A DNA stretch of 64,000 nt from Multifurca ochricompacta (taxonomy: Eukaryota > Basidiomycota > Agaricomycetes > Russulales > Russulaceae): NCBI GenBank assembly GCA_022496185.1, contig WTXG01000057.1, positions 62,001-126,000 of the forward strand, given 5' to 3'. Shown here piece by piece: positions 11,761-24,800 of the stretch (its first letter is position 1; each line of letters begins with the position of its first letter). A model generated the notes under the pieces. That model made no database searches and was not told the origin of the DNA. It saw only the letters and a program-made list of their open reading frames with translations. Made by a program: the position numbers and the translations under genes.

Positions 11761-13670
11761 CCCTCTCAGTCCCCAAGAGATACGATCCGTAAGCGTTTAA
11801 GAGAGGGGGAAGGACGCACAATAAACGCGTATATTTTTTAGAAGGTGAGCCTCGTTGATACCCATGGTGTTGACAGAATGGACAACCCAAGCAAATTTGG
11901 AAGAGAGGCGGCAGCCCAAGCTTACAGAATGAAGCTACTTGTAAGGCCTTTTTATAGGGTCTACACATGCAGAAGAAGATTATAATAAGCCAAGGGAAGT
12001 TCAACCTTTACGTTCAGTCCATCATTTGCACTGCTTTCAATTTTCCAACCCCCCCCCCTTTTCTGCATTCTCTCCCCATCCAACAGGACCGGATTAGCCC
12101 ACTAGGTCAGCTCTACTTTTTAAACCACTATGGCTCCCAATCTGCTGCCCTTTGTGGGACAAAGAACTTGTTAGGTTTGTAAAAGCTGAGCCTTTTCTTC
12201 ATACGAAATAATGTGGTGGGTGGGATAATAGCGGACCGCGCGGGGATGACTGCCAGCGGAAGAGAGGCGGTGATCACACATGATGGACATTGGACACTGG
12301 ACATAACCTTGATTGTGAGCTTTGTCACCGTGAGTCATCGTTGTGGTATGCGAATTGACATTTTCAATCAGGAAACATGTGGCAGTCTGAGCTTCATCCC
12401 CTCCCTCATTTTTCGGTACTCGGGTGACATCAGCGCCTGGTCGATAACCCATGCATGCGTTTGCAGTATCACGCTTGGTTCCTGTGCAAATCCAGCTCAA
12501 CTAGTCTAAAGACTAATTCAACAGAGTTGAAACATACGATGGGCGGCGCATGGACCACCGCGCAAAGAGAGATAACACTAGGCTGGCTGATTGGATTTAC
12601 ACGTGACGACCAAGCAACCCTCCACATGGATTCCCAGTTCTGCTGTGGAGCATGATGAACGAGCAGTTCCTAGCGCTTGCGGGCGGCTAGCCTCGAGCCT
12701 CGAGCAGAAACGATAAAAAGGGGAAGAAACCAATGGGTTATGCACGCTTCCCCATTCCCCCGGAACAGCGGTGAAGGTGGACCCCCAAATCAAGGGCCGA
12801 GTATCACGGAGCCCCATGACTCAGCGGTATAAAGAGGGAGTGCTCCGGGGCCCTCGGCCTCAGTATCGCTAGAAATTGTGCAGAGAGGTATCTTCCCCTC
12901 GGCCTTACCAACAAACATATTGGGGGAGAGAGAGAGGGGGGGGGGGGTTGACGGCGGCAGTTGAATAAATTACAAGCGTAGTGTGAGGCGAGGCCACAAG
13001 TCACTTCCCTTGTCCAACTGATCAGGCTCAGGGTGAAGTTATGCACTTGCATCACTCTTCTGTACCACTTCCATTTCATCCGTTTGAGGGGTCTGAAGTG
13101 TGGAGGCCAGGGACAAGCACTAGAAGGGCTGTGAGAGCGCGCGACAGTTTCTGGCTGTGCATGCATGGGAAGCGCTCGACTAAAATGCGTGAGATTGAAG
13201 CGTTTCAGAAATGGCGGATATTGGTCACCTGGGTACTTTTTTTTTCTAACCTATCTGTGAGAACTCCTCCACATGCACAAATTATCCAACTTTACAATAA
13301 CCAAAGGCTGATTCGGATCCAGTGTTGAACACTCTGGAATTCCTGAGAGGGTCGGCGTGTGAGTTTCATAATACGAGACCCTGAGCAAGAAGATGAACAC
13401 CCGTCACAGCTGTACTACTGATGTCGGCAATATTACCTCACTAACGTGAAAGTATCAACAAGTGAGAAAGGGGATTCCCATCATACGACACGTGTACAAG
13501 AGATCAGAGCATGCTGTGTGACCCAGGCCGGCTGCCAAGAGAGTCAATAGATTCGGGAAGAATTAATCCAATTGACATTAACCACGTCACAGAACCAGTA
13601 ACCAGAAGTAGGCTATGTACCGGGTGGTAAACCCTTCTAAGGTATAGGAGGACATGTTGTCGAGTGCAGT

Positions 13671-13703
13671 AGTGAGTGTGAGTGTGAGTGTGAGTGTGAG
13701 TGT
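13671..13703 (+). repeat. GTGTGA-type hexamer microsatellite
   Basis: About five tandem copies of GTGTGA with an imperfect first unit. Confidence 0.9.
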
Positions 13704-13833
13704 ATGCCGATTGGGCGGAGTGGGGGGCGGAACCGTGGAGAGGATTATGACGTAATAATCCAATTGTGAACGTAAGGCAAATAGAGCATAACAAAAGGAC
13801 GACAAAGTGCCAAGGCTCAGCCCATTTTGATTT

Positions 13834-13836
<3 letters not shown>

Positions 13837-13864
<28 letters not shown>
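13837..13864 (+). repeat. Poly-T run (28 nt)
   Basis: Uninterrupted T run seen directly; its true length may be unreliable given the homopolymer problems noted elsewhere in the window. Confidence 0.9.
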
Positions 13865-13869
<5 letters not shown>

Positions 13870-15856
13870 CGAATTTATTCGCGCTTCAGGGTGTGTCCCA
13901 AATCGCGCGGCTGCTACGGTACAGAGCAACTATTAGAGGAACAGTGGTAGCTACTTATAGGAAAGTAGGGGAAGAATGTAAAACCTCACTTGGAGGAAAG
14001 CGGATTTTGATTCTGATTGATCCGTGCTTAAATTGTTGAATATTGAGAAACGCAGCAAGCAGGACGATAACGCACAAGCAAGAAAATGGCCTCGCCATCT
14101 TTGCTCGCGGGACTCATCTTTACCCCCTTTCTCATCCCTTCTCCCTCACAGGACCAGGTTTATTGCCACTTTGCCGAGGCGTCACAAGCTTCGACCACGG
14201 CTATCGGTCTGACAGAAAGCCGAACAAACGGCCCTGTATAATATTTTACTACTCACCTCACTTTACTTTTACTTTACTTTATTCCCTATACACGATACTT
14301 TTCTTATTGCGCTTTTACTTGTTTGGAGTTTGCAGGCACGTGATCGCGTGGGATGCACCGATATGTAATTCAATCGAGGTGAGCCCACACCTGAGGGGTC
14401 GCCCTGGACCGCCAAACAACATGACGTGCTGCGCTGCACAAGACAAACTTTAGGGTTTCTTATTACTGTCCGCGTGCAGGAAAGAAGTAGTTAGATGCTA
14501 TACTTTTGGCCGGGGCTAGGTCTTCTTTAGACTTTGGGAGTTGATCTTAGTGTCAAACGTGCAAGTTACGGTGACTGTTCCGTGTGTGTGATCCTTGCTC
14601 TACTACGTCTTTGAGAAGGATGCTCGACAATAATTATAAGGCGAGGACGGCAAGAAGAGGTGATGCAGCGGGGAGTAGCACCCACAGAGCGTCTGTATGT
14701 ACGACGAGGGTGGATGCAGACGAGGCAATGGCACCCTCCGGAGCTGGGGGACTGGAGCTCGAACTTGATGCCGCACCAAAGCTCGTGCCAGAGATGATTG
14801 TCAATTACTGGAATCGTTCGTCCGCTCCATTGTGTGGCCGTGTTTCGTGGGGGATACTCAATGTCATAGTCGAGTGGAGGATGGGACGGCAAGAATAGGG
14901 GCCGTGGCTGTAAACGTGGAAATGGTGGCACGTGATCACACGCGCCGGGTTCTAGTTAGTTTGTGTTGTGGCAGTTGGCGATTGCAGCCGGACAGAAGTC
15001 AGACCGTGTAAACTCGTTATCGATAATCTCATCGTTGATAATCTCATCGCATCAGATTGCGACCGGGGAATACAGAACACAGAACAACCTATTGAGACCC
15101 AACAGTGAGTCATTCGCAACCCTCACCCTCGCCACATCCTTGTCTCGCAACATACCCACTCCCAGTACCCCAACGACGCTCATCCAAGGAAACCACCGTC
15201 TGAGACAACCCCGTTGAAGGGAGATCTTCCAGGATGTGAAGCCTACAGCTCTATACCTCAGCACAAAGCCTCAACACGTTACAATGACATGACCTTCTGA
15301 CGCTTGCGTGAATCTGTATTTTTTACCTTAGCTCAAATCTGTCAACACAAAAGGTGTCATATCGTCCGAAACCTGACATCTCGGTTTACTCCGGCACCCC
15401 AGATCACTCTGGTGGGAATGGGGCAGGCATGGAAAACTCAGAATCAACCGATTGGCGAGTTGTGGACTAGTTTGATCGAGAACAAGGGAAAGCATAACAA
15501 TATGTTCTACAACCATGCAGAGATGAAGAGAGTGGAAAATCGCGGGGAGAGCCACATATGATGGACAAATTCTGCCTACAGAATCTGTGGTCATTCAGTT
15601 GATCGCCCTTACGTCAGGCCTCCAGATGGGATTGAAGCGGAATCATCTATACTGAGTCATTCAAATGGGCCACACAACCAGACACCTGGGAGAAGAGCAT
15701 GATTGGTGTATTGGTGGATCCATATGTCCCTACTGACTGGTGTTGGAGACACTCGGGAAGCCTCTGAACACATTTAAATCGACGAGGCGATCGTGATTCG
15801 TGACGCTATCGTAGGTAAGGAATACAGTTTCGTACCATGCTGAATGATTGCTACAG

Positions 15857-16613
15857 CTCACTGCGGACGCAAATCTTACATTCGAAAGTGATCGCGCGCA
15901 CGAAACAATTCTAATTAGTGTGATCCGGGATCCGGGATCTTGGCGTGGAGAAGAAGACGAGACAACATCTACGCACGGTAAGTATCGCGTTTAATGGCAG
16001 GAAGGATTAGAGGCTGATCAAGACATTATTTAGGGGACATGGCAATCTATATATATTTGGCGTTTAATTGAACCCTCGTTTAGGCCGCATGGGATTTCTA
16101 GCGACTTGGAATCGTCGTTCGGTGTTCTTTTATACCAGGTTGCCAAATGCAGGAGTCCTAGGAGCGTTGATTTGTCGAAGGCTTCACAAGTGGTAGTGGT
16201 GTTTGATGACTCTGACTTGGACGTGGGAAGTGACAATCTTGTCAGGGGTGGTGTTGGAAAAGTTTACTTTCTCAGAGGTTCCTAGATCCTTCCTGAAACC
16301 ATCAGATTTCTCGTCACAATTTCTTGCAGTGACGTAGTCGAGGAGTTGCGCTCCCTTTCCCGTGATCTCTATATCATAAAAGCACAGATCGACAATCAAG
16401 AGAAACAACCCGCGAGTCCAGGATGCACTCAAAAAACTTCGTTCTTCCGAATGGGTATTGTCCATCTTTGACAGGCACATCGACTCTACATGGGAGGTGG
16501 ACGACGACGGTAACCTGTGCAAGGATGAGCTTCAAATTGATTCATCGGCAAGTAGGAATCGCTGGAAGCGCAAGGGACGGCTTTCACCGAGTTCGAAAGA
16601 GCATAAACAGTGA
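15857..16613 (+). pseudogene. Fungal-type protein kinase (FunK1-like) remnant
   Basis: Partial kinase-like sequence. A plus-strand exon following an acceptor near 16,030 reads GTWQSIYIWRLIE then PHGISSDLESSFGVLLYQV. This resembles the activation-segment end and helix F of FunK1 kinases (GTWQFMS...H..DDLES...LL). An earlier open piece from 15,857 ends at a GTAAGT donor (near 15,980). A later piece reads SSEWVLSIFDRHIDSTW and ends in a basic tail, RNRWKRKGRLSPSSKEHK, with the stop at 16,611-16,613, as FunK1 C-termini often do. Frames change between pieces and stops interrupt, so it is either decayed or frameshifted by sequence errors. The HRD and glycine-loop parts were not found. Confidence 0.45.
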
Positions 16614-17952
16614 GTGCTTCCACAGAAGTTCGAAATGATATAAACTAGTAATCCCAGCGGGTGAGTTCCAAAATTACACGGTGACAAGTCGACTCAATAA
16701 ACTTACTTACGCTTGAGTGAGCATGGGAACCAAGGTCCACAATCTGCGGTTTATTTGATGGAAAGGAGCTGCGAAGATTTCAAGATACGCGAGTGTGTAC
16801 TCGAGCTCGTCACTGGTGTCACTAATAAATTACTTGGAAGCCAAAATTAAGACGACCCTGATCAGATCATATTACGGCAAGCACGATCTCAACGCGGAAT
16901 GGATCCCCCTGGTACTTGGCGAAGCGCGAGGGGTTAAGGCATAAAAAAAAATTACTTTGACCCATACTGCAATTGTTTTGGGATTCAATCAGTTCATTCA
17001 CGGAAGATCCTGAAAATTTCTCGCTCCTCTCAGACTCTGGAGTATCATGCAAGTGATAAGAAAAGGCATTTTCCCGTTCGTTCAGCCTGCCCCACCGAAA
17101 AAAATGAATGTACAGTACAGCCCATGAAGACTTCTTAAGTCAATTACCGAAATTATTGGTCGGACCCCGCAGTCATTGACTGAACGGTGCCATCACCCTT
17201 CTGGAACTAGTAGCCGAGAAGGTTGTCAAGGGAAACTAGGGAAAGGTCGGCTAGAAGCCATTCACAACCGCACAACATTCCCCGGAAAGTGACCACTTCA
17301 CAAGCGAATTTCATCATTCTACAAAGGTATGGTTTCTATCGAATCATCTCAGATGGTGACGGGCACGATTTGCATGTGCAGAGTCAGGGTTCATGGCACC
17401 TTCAAGATTAAAAATTTCTTGTTCGTTGCCAAGCGCCGCACGGTCTTACTAGGCGCTTAATTCCTTTTTCTTTTTCGTGTACGGTCCCCTCTTTGAGGAT
17501 ATAAACGATAACTGATGCCATGCCTGACGGTTGGCCCCGCCATGATGACGCCATCTTACCTGTTGGGCCGCCGGGATGGGGATTTGAAGCATAGGATATA
17601 GATGGGCGCTTGTGTCATGGTCCTGCTATCAGCACGTAATGTTTATTCAGACCCTTTTGGCAAAGATTTACCTCACTTTCCTTGTTGCAGACAATTATCA
17701 AATTACATTACCTACTCTGCCCTTGAAGGGTTGGAATAGACTCGGTTCCTGGATTTAGTGTGGCCACTAATATTAAACACACTTTGGCGCGTCCACATGG
17801 ACGTGATCGGACTACCAAGATTATGATTGATGTTATATACAGTAAAGTACTAGATTTGTGCAATTACATGGTAGTCTATTACAATAGTCAGTTAGAGTGA
17901 AGTAGATGTCAAGAAAGAGTGCCAGAGTCCGGGTGTATTTCATATCGTTCAT
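16614..17952. other. Nothing recognised
   Basis: No motifs, RNA genes or terminal repeats seen; likely contains the 3' flank of the unknown gene on the minus strand. Confidence 0.45.
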
Positions 17953-18862
17953 CTAGATGATGAATCGGTTCAGCTGAAGAATCGGCATCCAGCTACCTTG
18001 TGAAACGTGGATTGCCCCGATCAATATGACATTTCTGGGACTGATGCCGCCATCCCCGATAAACCAGCGGGTACTACCACTCTGGTCATGGTAAGGCGTG
18101 TTTGCAGTCTCCTAGTGGATTGGTTGCATCAGTTATCTTAAGTTTCGGGGGAGAGACCACAGGGTCTCACTCACCTCCATAAACAGCTTTACTTTCCCAG
18201 CGACATACTTTGCGAATTTTTCGAGCGGGATGGTTCCACGCGTTGGACTTCGAATCATTATTTGTCGGTCCCACGGAGCATACCCAAACCACTAGCGAAC
18301 AGCCAATTTTTCTGGTCAGAACGGAAAGCCCTTGAGATTAAAAATTTTGACTCACGTTGATACGAATCTGAGCATGGGCGCTCGTACCAACGGGGGCTAC
18401 GCTGGAAGCGTCTCGAAGAGACGTGCAGTCACCAGCTGCAGCGTGGATTAAAGACAAGCCAAGGCTGCCATCCTGTTTGAAGAAAAAAATTGGGGGAAAT
18501 AGTTCCCGGACGTAGCGCTGTACCTCTGACGGATTTTGCGGGGTCCAGACTTTCTGTTTAACCACTGTGCCTATTTCATTGATCACAATGTCCACCACTA
18601 GTGGCGGTGGCGGGTTATATGGGTCCACATCGGGCCCATACGGAGGCGCGGCAAGGAAACACCCAGGCCACCTTTCATCGGTATACGACTGTATAAGCGC
18701 TGCACTTCTCCCCACCATAAGGGCGTGGTAGGCTTCGGCAGCCCTAGAGCCAAGCATTTGTGCAAGGTAGCCGTCTATCAGTAATGTAGATTGATGAAGG
18801 TGTTGCCGAGAATTCATGTAGGGGGCTGTAGGGGATGATAAAAGGGATGGGGGGGAATACAT
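17953..18862 (-). CDS. Conserved-looking protein of unknown function, 260 aa
   Basis: Function not recognised. Three phase-0 exons on the minus strand: 18,356-18,862, 18,175-18,291 and 17,953-18,111. The introns are clean GT-AG (64 and 63 nt) and the total is 260 residues plus stop. Features visible: an Ala-rich helical stretch LIDGYLAQMLGSRAAEAYHA, a Pro-rich loop DPYNPPPPLVVDIV, a segment QDGSLGLSLIHAAAGDC, then WFGYAPWDRQIMIRSP, IPLEKFAKYVAGKVKLFM and the C-terminal block WFIGDGGISPRNVILIGAIH followed by VSQGSWMPILQLNRFII. No signal peptide or membrane segment is evident. The uninterrupted frame and splice pattern make it a real gene. The many short polar and aromatic motifs suggest a compact soluble domain. 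It may belong to a fungus-specific family. Confidence 0.7.
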
Positions 18863-20287
18863 TTGCTTTCGGTGTGGACACGCTTAGGAACTTGTGAGGG
18901 ATGGGGAGAAAGAAAACAGAGAAAACGGGTCTCTTTTGAACTGGGTGAGTGCCATAGGGGCGCCCTTTCGAGCATTGTTGCCCGCAGCGTCCTGGCAATG
19001 GTAGATGGTGCCCCGCGTGAATCGGATGAGAGTGGATGGATTGGATGGAGTGCGTGGTGGCAGCAGACCATACCCCGGGCACAGAATCTTCAGAATGTGC
19101 GTAGTGGCAAACCGTGATCCGGGCACAAAATCTTCAGAATATATCCAGCGCCAGACTCGGGGAAATAACCCGGAAGTTCCGGGCAGATTTGAAGTGGAAC
19201 GGTGTATTTCTGCGGAAGAAGCTAGAAAAGTGCAAGAGCCTGAGAGATGCAGTCCCAGCGTAGTGTATCCATTGTGGGCCAGCCTATGCCAATCAACGAC
19301 GGATCCCAATGTACTTGCCGTAATCGACGCCAGAGCAAACGATGATCCCCGGGTGGTGCTGCTGTCACAGAAGGGCACAGCCATGTCTATAAGAAGCCGA
19401 AAGAGACCGAGGCACATTTTCCTTTTTTTTTTTTTACTCCGCCAGGGGAGCAGATATACGTTGGAACATTGGGCGGGAGGTAACCACTAGCGAAGCGCCA
19501 CTACTACACTTTATGGGAGGTTGGGTCCAGCGATAGGTGGGGATATCTTCCACTCGATGGTTGAACCAAGTAATGGGACCAGTATATGAGATACATCGCG
19601 AGTGGGCCCGTTCGAGCGCAGGGAAAGTACTAGTAAATGTTGTGATTGAGTAGTGCCAGAGACCTGGACGTCAGGAGAGAAATAGCTTAATATGGTACCC
19701 TCTTTAAATGGACGTGTAGCTAGTAAATATATTGTCCAAAATAAAACCGGGCAACAAGTTGGAACAATTGAAAGTACGTCAGAAAGTGACATTCGAGCAA
19801 TGGATTCGCTGAAGGAATGGGAAGTACAAAGTGCCGGGACAAAGCTTAAGATTTTGTGGACCCGTACGCTCGACGTTGAAAGAACATGGGATCGCAATGA
19901 GATCCATCAATAAACCCAGGTGCTTGGCTGTACTAGTATAACGGGCGCGGAAATGAGATGCCGACTATCACGTGGTCACGAGCAGGGGTATGTGTGGTGG
20001 TGGTATGGAGCCATATTTGGTCAGGCGAGGCGGGCGGGAACAAGTCGTAGGCTAGCGTGACTCCAATAGGCGGTGTAGTACTCTTCCGTGAGGCAAGTAA
20101 GTACCATTCCATGAGGCAAGTACAATGCCGCGCAGCCAAGACTTTCCTATTGAAGCAGAAGCAAGCTGGCACTGGCACGGGGGAAAGGGAGAGCCGTAAG
20201 TCACGGGGGTCACGGGGGGACTCAAGTTAGTCCAGTATGACCCAATGGCCCAATTTACTGGCTGGTAGATCGACTGGTGTTTGCAAG
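18863..20287. other. No recognisable gene; short direct repeat
   Basis: Open frames occur on both strands but none carries known motifs. A short direct repeat (GGGCACARAATCTTCAGAAT) occurs at about 19,077 and 19,117. Confidence 0.4.
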
Positions 20288-21461
20288 TAGTGATGTGCAC
20301 GGCTCGGCTCAAAGCCGTAAGCCGGCCGTTTCTGAGCCGGAAAAAGCCGGGCCGACATAGGCCGTGAAAACGGCTTCCAGCGGCCCACGGCTCAGGCTTA
20401 AGGTTTGGAAAGCCTGAAGCCGCGGCTTAGGTCGCGGCTTTTGGTTGAACCAGAATACCAGTACAGAGATAGCAACATAATTGTGATTGTGTTTAGATAA
20501 ACAATTGATGAGATAAAAACATGTCTCACATTAATTAAAATACTAAGTATATACATCTCAGACTGATCATGCGATTAAATCACATTGCAAGATAATACAT
20601 TTGTTTACTTTAACTTAGTAGCTGATATAGTACATGTCCTGGATGCGCATTTTTTGGCATCCCAGACCAATTGAAAACCATCCTGAGGGTGTCATGCGAT
20701 TGCGTGTCTTGCAGAGTCAACCTTCTTAGACTTAGATAAGATAAGAAGGAGTTTGGACCGATCTGACCCAGTCCACGTGATGCCAAGTAGTCGCTGCCCT
20801 ACGCATGGACACTGATAGATACACGCGGCCTTTGTTTGAGTAATACAATTTGATGATTTGATTATAGAGTGATCTAAAGTAGTCTAGTATGTATTTTAGA
20901 TAATGCCAGACTGGCAGAAACGATTGCGCGTTAATAAACAAGATGTGTCAGGGTACTTAGAAGAGTAAGCCACTGATAACTAATTAGATTTACATCGCAT
21001 GATGCTCGATCGGCTTTGGTATTTCGTAGAATAGTACTAGAACCTATTTAGGTCTATTCTTGCTGGATTTTCACTCTTAGTTTCACCACGATCTCAACAT
21101 CTTATCTTATCTACATAGCAAGCATGGGATAGAAGCACCTGTTACAAACACTTGTTATTGATACAAGCTAAACTAAGACAATTTATGTTACATGAGTTAA
21201 ATAGGAGACATAATATGGCAGAAGGCCAAAGCAGTGGCCAGGGGTTGATATAATGTAAACTACAAGTCCTTCAGAAATGCAGAGTAAAAGCGATCAGAAG
21301 ATCCAAACTAAAACTTGTAAAGCCGCGGCTTGGGCCTAAGCCGGGCCTAAGCCGGCCGGAAGCCGTCGCTACGGCCCAGGCTTGAGTTTTGACAAGCCTG
21401 AGCCGCTAAAAGCCGAGCCTAAGCCGCGGCTTCAGGCCGAGCCGGGGCCGTCACAACACTA
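20288..21461. mobile_element. Non-autonomous hAT-like element K (1,174 bp, 8-bp TSD)
   Basis: Left end TAGTGATGTGCACGGC; right end reads TAGTGTTGTGACGGCC on the opposite strand. Perfect 8-bp target duplication TTTGCAAG at 20,280-20,287 and 21,462-21,469. An 8-bp duplication with TA(G)-starting inverted ends is typical of the hAT superfamily. Both ends carry dense GC-rich subterminal repeats built on AAGCCG/CGGCTT (20,300-20,450 and 21,315-21,455) around an AT-rich core with no coding capacity. The core (about 20,630-21,060) is clearly related to the right part of element H (54,790-55,125). It must be mobilised by a transposase encoded elsewhere. Confidence 0.85.
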
Positions 21462-21868
21462 TTTGCAAGCATTGCACACACATGTGGGTGGGAAGTTCCC
21501 TATCACTGTTACAAAATTATAGGGCTAGACTGACTAGTATAGTAAGCATGCGCTGGTAACTCTAGTCATCTTTTAGTCAAGTCATCCCGTTTGGTCCAAA
21601 TGCGCCGCAAGTGCACCGTGCCACGTTTTTATTGTAAATCCCCCACCCCTCAAAAGTTTGAATGGCCGTCGTGTACTCCTAATGTCGTCAAGGCGGCGGC
21701 GATTCGATTTTTTAAAAACAAAAAAAGGCAACGGAATGATTTTTGGCGACGGTCTTCCGGGCCGTGGTTTCCTAGGACCGGGGGCAGTTGGGCAGTTACA
21801 AGTGACCCGCCCCCCGGAAAGACTCGGCGACTCGGCGATCAAAACAACTTGTTTTCCATTCTCTCGAC
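21462..21868. other. Upstream region of the phospholipase D gene
   Basis: 407 bp between element K and the PLD start codon. No TATA box was assigned. The element K insertion ends about 400 bp before the ATG, so it could affect the promoter. Confidence 0.4.
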
Positions 21869-24800
21869 ATGTCATTCTTTACTCAACTCGTGGAACGCCT
21901 TCCGGAAGGCATACAGCGCACAGAAGACACAATTTTTGGTCAGTTCTCTGGTTCTGCTCCGGTATGACGTTTTCTGAGCCTCATCATTAGGCATTTTGAA
22001 CCCGAATAGTGAGATCTAGCTGGGCTCGCCTCGTGCTCCTACTTTAATTTGGGAACAGGAAGGCATGATACTGCCGAGGGAAAGCTTCATGATGAAATAC
22101 GCGCGGAAATTAATGCCAGCCATCGCTTTGGAAGCTTCGCAGCCGAACGGGCTCAAAACGCCGTCAAATGGTGTGGATCTTCATCTGTTATGTGTCATAG
22201 CTTATTCTTATTGGATCTGTGCAGGCACATAGACGGTCATGATTACTTTTATGCGCTTTCTGAAATGCTTGACAGCGCAAGGGAATGTATCTTTATCCTG
22301 GTGCGGCCTCTTTCGCTTCTCGCATTGTCACTTTTGATCAACGGCTGGCCAAGGACTGGTGGTTAACCCCCGAGCTCTATCTACGTCGCCCGCCTGCATA
22401 CAACCCAGAGTGGCGCCTTGATAGGATACTGAAGCGCAAGGCTGAGCAAGGTGTGAGAGTTTATGTCATTGTATACAAGGAGGTACGCGCCCGCTACGCT
22501 CCCAAATGTCTATGGACTCTGATGGGCGAGGAAGGTTACTCAAACCATGAACATGAGCTCGTCTCACACCAAGGTTAGATACCCTGCCATCGATCCCTCC
22601 CCATTCTCTCCAACTCCCGTTGTCGTGATCAGAAAGCCCTCGAGGCATTACATCCCAATATTGCGTGCATGCGTCACCCAGACCATATCGGGTCTAAAGG
22701 TCCGCATCTCCGTCCGGCGATTTCCGGCCGAACTCATACTTAGATCTGGACTGGGTGGCAGATAATGTCGAGTTCTGGTCTCATCACGAGAAAGTTGTTG
22801 TTGTCGATAATCATCGCGCGTGCATCGGCGGACTTGACATTTGTTTTGGCCGCTGGGACACTCAGAATCATCCACTCGCCGATGCACATCCCACCGATTT
22901 CTCGCGCACTCTTTTTCCAGGGCAGGATTACAACAACGCGCGCATCACGGATTTTCAGAATGTAAGCAGTTACGCGAGCGGAACTATTTCTGTGTTGGAA
23001 AGTCCTCGAATGCCATGGCACGACGTACGTTTGTGACCAGCTCTTTTGTTCAGCATAGGCTGACACACGCTATCAGGTGCACATGACCATTGACGGCCCC
23101 GTTGTCCTTGACATTGTGCAGCACTTTGTTGAACGGTGGAATGAGGTCAAAAGCCGCAAAGTGTGTTATAAGGTTTATCTCGGAATACTCCTAGCACTAC
23201 TTACCCGAGCATCTCTACACGACAGTACAAAGATAACGAGTTCGTTTTTCTGCCCCTCCCCCCTCTCTCACTGCTGTTAATTACGCTGTTCAAGTCGCTT
23301 CGACTGGCTTGCGCTACCTCACAATGTCAAAGTGGCCCCAAACGAGGCGATTGTACGTCATCCGCATCGCGAGCATTGGCATCAGATTGGTCGCCGCTTT
23401 AAGCAGCGCTTCCACCGCTTACGCGGGACTATGACCCTGATGATAAGTTTTACTCGAGGGCGCCCCACGGAACGTGCCGCGTGCAGGTTGTTCGGAGTGT
23501 CAGCGATTGGAGCCACGGCGTACTGACGGAACATAGCATTCAGAATGCTTGTAAGAGGAACAGCCAACTTGCGCTCTCATGGAATCTGATGGGGTTCGGC
23601 AGATATTCAGATGATTCGAGAGGCAAACCACTTTATCTACATTGGTTCGTGATCCTCAATTATTGTCCCGTTATGTGCAAGAACCTGAACACTTCTTGTA
23701 GAGAACCAGTTCTTGTAAGCGCGGAATATTTTTTCCACGTTCTTGGAGTCATCCTGACTCGCGCCCCTCTAAGCATTTCGAACACAAAAGAGGTGGGGCC
23801 CGTGAAGAATCAAATCGCCGCCGCGCTTGTGGAGCGCATTTTAAGCGCTGCTCGGTCTGAAAAGAATTCAAGGTGAGCACTATGGTCGCTGTTAAGAGTG
23901 TGCCTGACGGATAAGGGTTTTTCACATAGGTCATTGTAGTCATTCCAGAACTCCCAGCATTCGCGGGTGATGTGAAGAGCGAGACATCGCTCAAGACCAT
24001 CATGGCTGCGCAGTATCGCACTATAACCGCGGCGGAAGCAGCATTTATGAGGAAATCCGTAAGGGAGGATTCGAACCGTAAGTGCGCCATTTTACTCTCT
24101 CAGTCGCGTGTTCTTCGTTCAACGACAAGCATCTTTAGGACGGACTATATTCGGTTCTATCACCTCCGTGTATACGACAGAATCAATGCCCCCACAGGTG
24201 CGTGCCCCCAATTTCTGCCAATCGAATCCCCTCATTTTGCGTCACAAAGGGACACTCATCGCTCAGATGGAGGCCCATTCTAATGTCAAGTTCAACGAAG
24301 CACAGGTAGCGCTCGCGCGTCAGTGGGTCGGCGACTCGGCGGATCCGGACTTACCAGCCGAGATCACGATCCAACTGCCTGAACCCACGTCCGAAGGTAT
24401 TGTCCTCAGTGAGAAGACGAAGGTCAAAACCGAGAAATACCCGGTGCCTCGCTTGTATGATGATGCGGTTGCTATAATTGAGCGATTTGAGCGTGGTGCT
24501 AGTGCACTTGTTGGAAGGCAGCATGAGGCAGTCGCCGATACGGTCGGCCAGCATGCGTTACAGGATCAGACAGGGCTTGGAAATGAGCAGTGGCTGGGAA
24601 CCGATGAAGAAGAGCTCAATTCGTATGTAGTGATTTGCCTCCGTGAGGGCCTTTGCTAACTAACATCATACCTCACGCTCTGGATAGATATGTATCCGAG
24701 CTGTCGTATATTCACACTAAGCTCATGATCGTGGACGACCGCCGTGTTATCGTATGGATGTCGCCTTTTATGTTGAGAACCATTTCAGTGATACTTCCGT

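Larger units (their letters stand above)
11761..15856. other. Long stretch without a recognisable gene
   Basis: Only short frames with no family motifs. Contains a hexamer microsatellite (13,671-13,703) and a T28 run (13,837-13,864). The end of the stretch (15,420-15,856) holds open segments on the plus strand that may belong to the kinase-like remnant that follows, but no motif proves this. Confidence 0.45.

Noticed and set aside
13504..13929. 141-codon minus-strand open frame
   Set aside because: It translates the poly-T run and the hexamer microsatellite; low complexity and no family motif.
14566..14931. Opposing open frames of 104 and 121 codons
   Set aside because: Mutually overlapping, no splice support or family match.
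19005..19490. 161-codon plus-strand frame
   Set aside because: No recognisable motif, overlapped by equally long frames on the other strand; not supported as a gene.
20300..21455. Direct CGGCTT-rich repeats read as a CRISPR-like or satellite array
   Set aside because: Spacing is irregular, both orientations occur, and the segments sit symmetrically inside a transposon with an 8-bp target duplication.
22049..22366. PLD start placed at the open-frame limit 22,049
   Set aside because: No ATG there; an acceptor at 22,057-22,058 and an upstream exon from ATG 21,869 join in phase and give a better N-terminus.
24060..24080. GGATTCGAACC, a perfect reverse B-box as in tRNA genes
   Set aside because: It lies inside a conserved PLD exon (coding for KGGFEP) and no tRNA fold or A box accompanies it.
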